Shown here piece by piece: positions 60,845 to 64,000 of a stretch of DNA of 64,000 bases (the first letter of the stretch is position 1; each line of letters begins with the position of its first letter). The position numbers and the translations under genes were made by a program. The DNA comes from PALSA-270 sp963770245. GTDB lineage: Bacteria > Acidobacteriota > Terriglobia > Terriglobales > Acidobacteriaceae. Under the pieces are notes generated by a model, which did not search any database, was not told where the DNA came from, and saw only the letters and a list, made by a program, of their open reading frames with translations. The stretch is taken from positions 372,001 through 436,000 of the forward strand of contig CAVYOX010000011.1 in NCBI GenBank assembly GCA_963770245.1, given 5' to 3'.

Positions 60845-61177
60845 CTACCAACGGTTTCTGCCTCCTCCGCCCCCACCACCACGTCCACCTCGGTCGCGTC
60901 CTCCGCCACCGCCACCGCCGCCGCCGCGCTCCACCTTGGGACGCGCCTCGTTCACATTCAGGGTGCGTCCGCCTACCTGGTTGCCGTTGAGGGCAGCAAT
61001 GGCTTTTTCTCCCTCTTCCGCGTTGGCCATCTCCACGAATCCGAAACCGCGTGAACGGCCGGTGTCGCGGTCGGTCATGATGCTCACCCGGTCCACCTGC
61101 CCGTACGCCTGGAAGAGCTGACGTAGCTCGTCCTCCGAGGTGTTGAAGTCAAGGTTTCCTACGAAAATGTTCTTCAA
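60845..61177 (-). CDS. RRM-type RNA-binding protein
   Basis: 110 aa. One RNA recognition motif: RNP2 is NIFVGNL at the N-terminus, RNP1 is RGFGFVEM near residue 44, and the RRM closes with GGRTLNVNEARPK. A Gly/Arg-rich tail from residue 84 resembles cyanobacterial and proteobacterial cold-inducible Rbp proteins. It probably binds RNA in stress or cold adaptation. First core gene right of the tRNA. Confidence 0.92.
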   Translation of the reverse strand: MKNIFVGNLDFNTSEDELRQLFQAYGQVDRVSIMTDRDTGRSRGFGFVEMANAEEGEKAIAALNGNQVGGRTLNVNEARPKVERGGGGGGGGGRDRGGRGGGGGGGRNRW

Positions 61178-61390
61178 GCGATCGCCTCTGTTTGAGCTAT
61201 TTGAGTGTGAGCGGCTTCGGCGCTAGAGCAGAGGCTCTGGTACGGAGAGCCAAAGTTGGCGGACATTCAAATGCGGGAAGAGTATAGCAGGTCCGCCATT
61301 AATTACGATGGGATCCCGGAAGCGCCCCCATTGGGGCCACGAGCGCTGCCCCATTGAAGCAAACGCAGGCACCACGCGGTCAAACCGGGT

Positions 61391-62380
61391 TCACTCGAAC
61401 GCCAAAGTCTGGACGATCGATTGCAGAATCCCGGCGGAGTGACGCAGTTTCTCGGCTTCGTCCGGACAGAGTTCAAGGCGCAGAACTTTCTGCACTCCTC
61501 GGCGGTTCAGCACCGTAGGAAGACTGAAGCACACGTGGCGGATTCCGTAGTAATCCTCGGTCAAGCTGCACACCGAGTGGACCGAACTCTGATTTCGTAG
61601 AATCGCCTCGGTGATGCGCACCAGGCCCGCGGCGACCGCGTAGTAGGTCGCCCCCTTGCGCTCGATGATGCGGTACGCGGCATCCCGAGTCTCAAGAAAG
61701 ATCGCTTCCATTGCTTGCGGATCATAGGGGATGCCCTGAGCCTTCGCGAATTCGTCTAGGCGCATGCCGGCAATATTCGCCAGGGACCACACCGGCACTT
61801 CACTGTCGCCATGCTCACCGATGATGTAGGCGTGCACGCTGCGTGCATCCACCCCAAAATGCTGGCTGAGCAGATAACGGAATCGCGAGGTGTCGAGCGA
61901 CGTGCCGGAGCCAATGACGCGCGCAGGCGGCAGCCCAGAAAGCTTCCAGGCGGCGTAGGTGAGGACATCCACCGGGTTGGTGGCGATCAGAAGAATGCCC
62001 TCCGGGTTGAACTCAACCGCCTGGGGCACAATGGCGCGCCAGATGGCGGCGTTCTTCTTGATCAAGTCCAGGCGTGTCTCGCCCGGCTTCTGTGCAGCGC
62101 CCGCTGCCAGCACGGTGACGGCGGCTCCTCTGCAGTCGGCGTAATCTCCAGCCCACACCCGGGTCGGATGAGTGAAGGGCACGGCATGGTTGAGGTCCAT
62201 GGCCTCGCCTTCGGCTTTGGCACGATTGGCGTCGATCAGAACGATCTCGGAGGCAAGTCCGCTCAGCAGCAGGGCGTAGGCGAAGGTCGCGCCCACACTG
62301 CCGGCGCCGACGATGGCGACGCGGGGGGCACGGGAATGGTCACCGGTTCCCTCGGCTCCGGGTATGGCCTCAGCACTCAT
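61391..62380 (-). CDS. ldh: L-lactate dehydrogenase
   Basis: 329 aa. NAD-binding VAIVGAGSVGATFAYALLL; LIATNPVDVLTYAAWKLSG; RVIGSGTSLDTSRFRYLL; and the catalytic IIGEHGDSEVPVWSLANI with the active-site His. The Gln of AAGAAQKPGETRLDL at the specificity loop indicates lactate rather than malate. It interconverts pyruvate and L-lactate with NADH. The start overlaps the upstream small zinc-ribbon gene by 11 nt. Confidence 0.92.
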   Translation of the reverse strand: MSAEAIPGAEGTGDHSRAPRVAIVGAGSVGATFAYALLLSGLASEIVLIDANRAKAEGEAMDLNHAVPFTHPTRVWAGDYADCRGAAVTVLAAGAAQKPGETRLDLIKKNAAIWRAIVPQAVEFNPEGILLIATNPVDVLTYAAWKLSGLPPARVIGSGTSLDTSRFRYLLSQHFGVDARSVHAYIIGEHGDSEVPVWSLANIAGMRLDEFAKAQGIPYDPQAMEAIFLETRDAAYRIIERKGATYYAVAAGLVRITEAILRNQSSVHSVCSLTEDYYGIRHVCFSLPTVLNRRGVQKVLRLELCPDEAEKLRHSAGILQSIVQTLAFE

Positions 62381-62609
62381 CCACTTTCCAGTAGCCCTCG
62401 CGGTGGTAGCCGAGCTGCAACAGCCGGTTTTTCGGATCGTGCCGCTTGTCGCAGCACGGACAGATCAGGTAGCGGCTCCAGGCTGTGCCTCGGTGGTCGT
62501 AGTTTTCGGCGACGGCAAAAGTGGTGCCGCAACTGCACGGCACTAGAAACATATTCAGCCGCGGTTCGGTCTTTGCCTTGGCGGGGGGCTTCTTTTTGGA
62601 GCGAGGCAT
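62370..62609 (-). CDS. Small zinc-ribbon protein
   Basis: 79 aa. A basic N-terminus (MPRSKKKPPAKAK) is followed by VPCSCGTTFAVAENYDHRGT and LICPCCDKRHDPKNRLLQLG, four Cys in a ribbon. No family name known. Lies between typA (2-bp gap) and ldh (overlap), so the three form one operon. Confidence 0.65.
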   Translation of the reverse strand: MPRSKKKPPAKAKTEPRLNMFLVPCSCGTTFAVAENYDHRGTAWSRYLICPCCDKRHDPKNRLLQLGYHREGYWKVDEC

Positions 62610-62611
62610 GG

Positions 62612-64000
62612 CTAGCCTTCTTCGACCGCCACCATGGCGCTCTTCTTTCTCTTGTTCGCCTGCAGCACCCGCTTGCGGAGGCGCAGCGACTTGGGCGTGA
62701 CTTCGGCGAACTCGTCATCGGCGATGAACTCGATCGCCTGCTCCAGATTCATCAACTGGAAGGGCACCAGGCGGATGGCTTCATCGGCGGTCGAAGCCCG
62801 CATGTTGGTCAGCTTTTTCTCGCGCACGACGTTCACGTCGAGGTCGTTGTCTTTGGCATTTTCGCCGATGATCATGCCTTCGTAGACCTCCACGCCGGGG
62901 CCGAGGAACAGCGTGCCTCGTTCCTGCAGACCCCAGAGAGCGTAGGCGGTTGTACTGCCGCCACGGTCTGAAATCAGGGCTCCGGTCAGCCGGTGCGGAA
63001 TATCGCCCAGCCACTCGGTGTAGCCGTCAAAGAGCGAATTCATCACGATGGTGCCGCGGGTATCGGTGAGCAACTGGCTGCGCAGGCCGATCAGTCCACG
63101 ACTGGGAACGCGGAACTCAATCCGCACGCGGCCGTAACCGTGATTGTGCATGTTCTTGACTTCGCTCTTGCGCGAGCCCAGCTGTTCCATCACTACGCCC
63201 ACGAATTCCTCCGGGACATCCACCGTGAGATGTTCAACCGGCTCCATCAGCTTGCCATCCACCCGCTTGGTGACAATTTCCGGCTTGCCCACCATCAGCT
63301 CGTAGCCCTCGCGGCGCATCATTTCGATGAGAATCGAAAGCTGAAGTTCGCCGCGGCCCATGACTGTGAAAATGTCGGTGCTGCCGGTGTCTTCCACCCG
63401 CAGGGAAACGTTGGTGAGTAATTCCTTCTGCAGGCGTTCACGCAGGTTGCGCGAAGTGACATAGGTTCCTTCGCGCCCGGCGAAAGGCGAAGTGTTGACG
63501 GTGAACTGCATGGCGATGGTAGGTTCGTCGATGGTGATATGCGGCAGGGGCGCGGGATTCTCGGCATCGGTGATGGTCTCGCCGATGGTGATGCCTTCGA
63601 CGCCGGCCACGGCGATGATGTCGCCCAGGGTGGTTTCCGTGATGTCGGTGCGTTTCAGGCCGGAAAACGAAAATAGCTTGGTGATCTTCGTTTTGTGCAG
63701 CGAACCGTCGAGCTTGGCAATGGCAACATCCTCGCCGGTGAACATGCGCCCGTTGAATACCCGGGCGATCGCCAAGCGCCCGAGATAATCGCTGTAGTCG
63801 AGGTTCGCCACCAGAATTTGCAGAGGGCCGGCGGGATCGCCCGTGGGCAGAGGGATGGTGGTGAGGATCGCGTCAAACAGCGGCCGCAGATTCTCGCCCG
63901 CCACCGCGATGTCTAAGGTAGCCGTGCCCGCTTTGGCGTTGGTGTAGAGCACGGGGAAGTCGAGCTGGTCTTCCTTCGCGTCCAGGTCGATGAACAAATC
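62612..64000 (-). CDS. typA: GTP-binding protein TypA/BipA, N-terminus outside the window
   Basis: At least 461 aa. FIDLDAKEDQLDFPVLYTNA, right after the GTPase G4/G5 region of BipA, is followed by the EF-Tu-like domain II. The BipA-specific C-terminal domain has GRVRIEFRVPSRGLIGLRSQ and GPGVEVYEGMIIGENAKDND. BipA is a ribosome-associated translational GTPase used under stress. The GTPase domain with the P-loop lies beyond base 64000; the first Met in view is internal. Confidence 0.95.
   Translation of the reverse strand, partial: DLFIDLDAKEDQLDFPVLYTNAKAGTATLDIAVAGENLRPLFDAILTTIPLPTGDPAGPLQILVANLDYSDYLGRLAIARVFNGRMFTGEDVAIAKLDGSLHKTKITKLFSFSGLKRTDITETTLGDIIAVAGVEGITIGETITDAENPAPLPHITIDEPTIAMQFTVNTSPFAGREGTYVTSRNLRERLQKELLTNVSLRVEDTGSTDIFTVMGRGELQLSILIEMMRREGYELMVGKPEIVTKRVDGKLMEPVEHLTVDVPEEFVGVVMEQLGSRKSEVKNMHNHGYGRVRIEFRVPSRGLIGLRSQLLTDTRGTIVMNSLFDGYTEWLGDIPHRLTGALISDRGGSTTAYALWGLQERGTLFLGPGVEVYEGMIIGENAKDNDLDVNVVREKKLTNMRASTADEAIRLVPFQLMNLEQAIEFIADDEFAEVTPKSLRLRKRVLQANKRKKSAMVAVEEG

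Overview
The window looks like a chromosomal segment of a GC-rich soil bacterium, most probably an Acidobacteriota (Terriglobia / Koribacter-like) member. This is an inference from the gene mix: a transaldolase/phosphoglucose-isomerase fusion, several PilZ proteins, GAF and zinc-ribbon membrane proteins, stand-alone LuxR-type HTH proteins, an AsmA protein and an M13 peptidase. No rRNA or other direct taxonomic marker is present.

Core part, 1-30.7 kb. It opens with the 3' part of an ExeA/GspA-type AAA ATPase. A sulfur module on the minus strand follows (sat-cysC fusion, TauE/SafE permease, CysQ-like phosphatase). Next come two copies of a two-gene LuxR-HTH unit flanking two zinc-ribbon membrane proteins (one Sel1, one GAF), then a double PilZ protein, AsmA, a two-TM protein and a GGDEF protein with an intact I-site. 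A complete upper sugar-phosphate operon on the minus strand runs tkt, tal-pgi, gnd, zwf, glk, pgl. It feeds glucose into both branches of the pentose phosphate pathway and returns carbon to fructose-6-phosphate. A PilZ protein, small hypotheticals, a broken Phd/YefM antitoxin, an M13 peptidase, a DUF5519-like protein and a small HTH protein complete this part.

Accessory part, 30.75-60.74 kb. Two genomic islands sit in tandem at a tRNA-Arg(CCG) gene. The intact tRNA lies at 60661-60737 (minus strand). Its 3' 46 bp are repeated exactly at 39234-39279 and 30753-30798. Each island ends on its right with a tyrosine recombinase next to the repeat: a complete one at 59473-60726 and a decayed C-terminal remnant at 38745-39164. 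Island 1 (about 8.5 kb) holds an OmpA-like protein, an IS1-type remnant, an intact IS110-family element, an amidohydrolase, an MDR reductase and a ketopantoate-reductase-like protein. Island 2 (about 21.4 kb) holds a His-Xaa-Ser radical-SAM peptide-maturation locus (hxsA-D-B-C), a three-gene operon of unknown function, a block with a PD-(D/E)XK-like protein, a NA37-like gene coupled to a RelA/SpoT-domain gene followed by three membrane-protein genes, and a replication/excision end (DUF3987-like ATPase, small protein, excisionase-like HTH, zinc-finger protein, integrase). A dispersed repeat of about 40 bp in four copies (47.08, 47.53, 51.25, 56.15 kb) lies between these cargo blocks.

Right flank, 60.7-64 kb: core genes resume with an RRM RNA-binding protein, L-lactate dehydrogenase, a small zinc-ribbon protein and the 3' part of typA/bipA.

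The best candidates for something undescribed are the NA37 + RelA/SpoT pair with its membrane-protein neighbours, the three-gene operon downstream of the hxs locus, and the repeat that brackets the cargo blocks.
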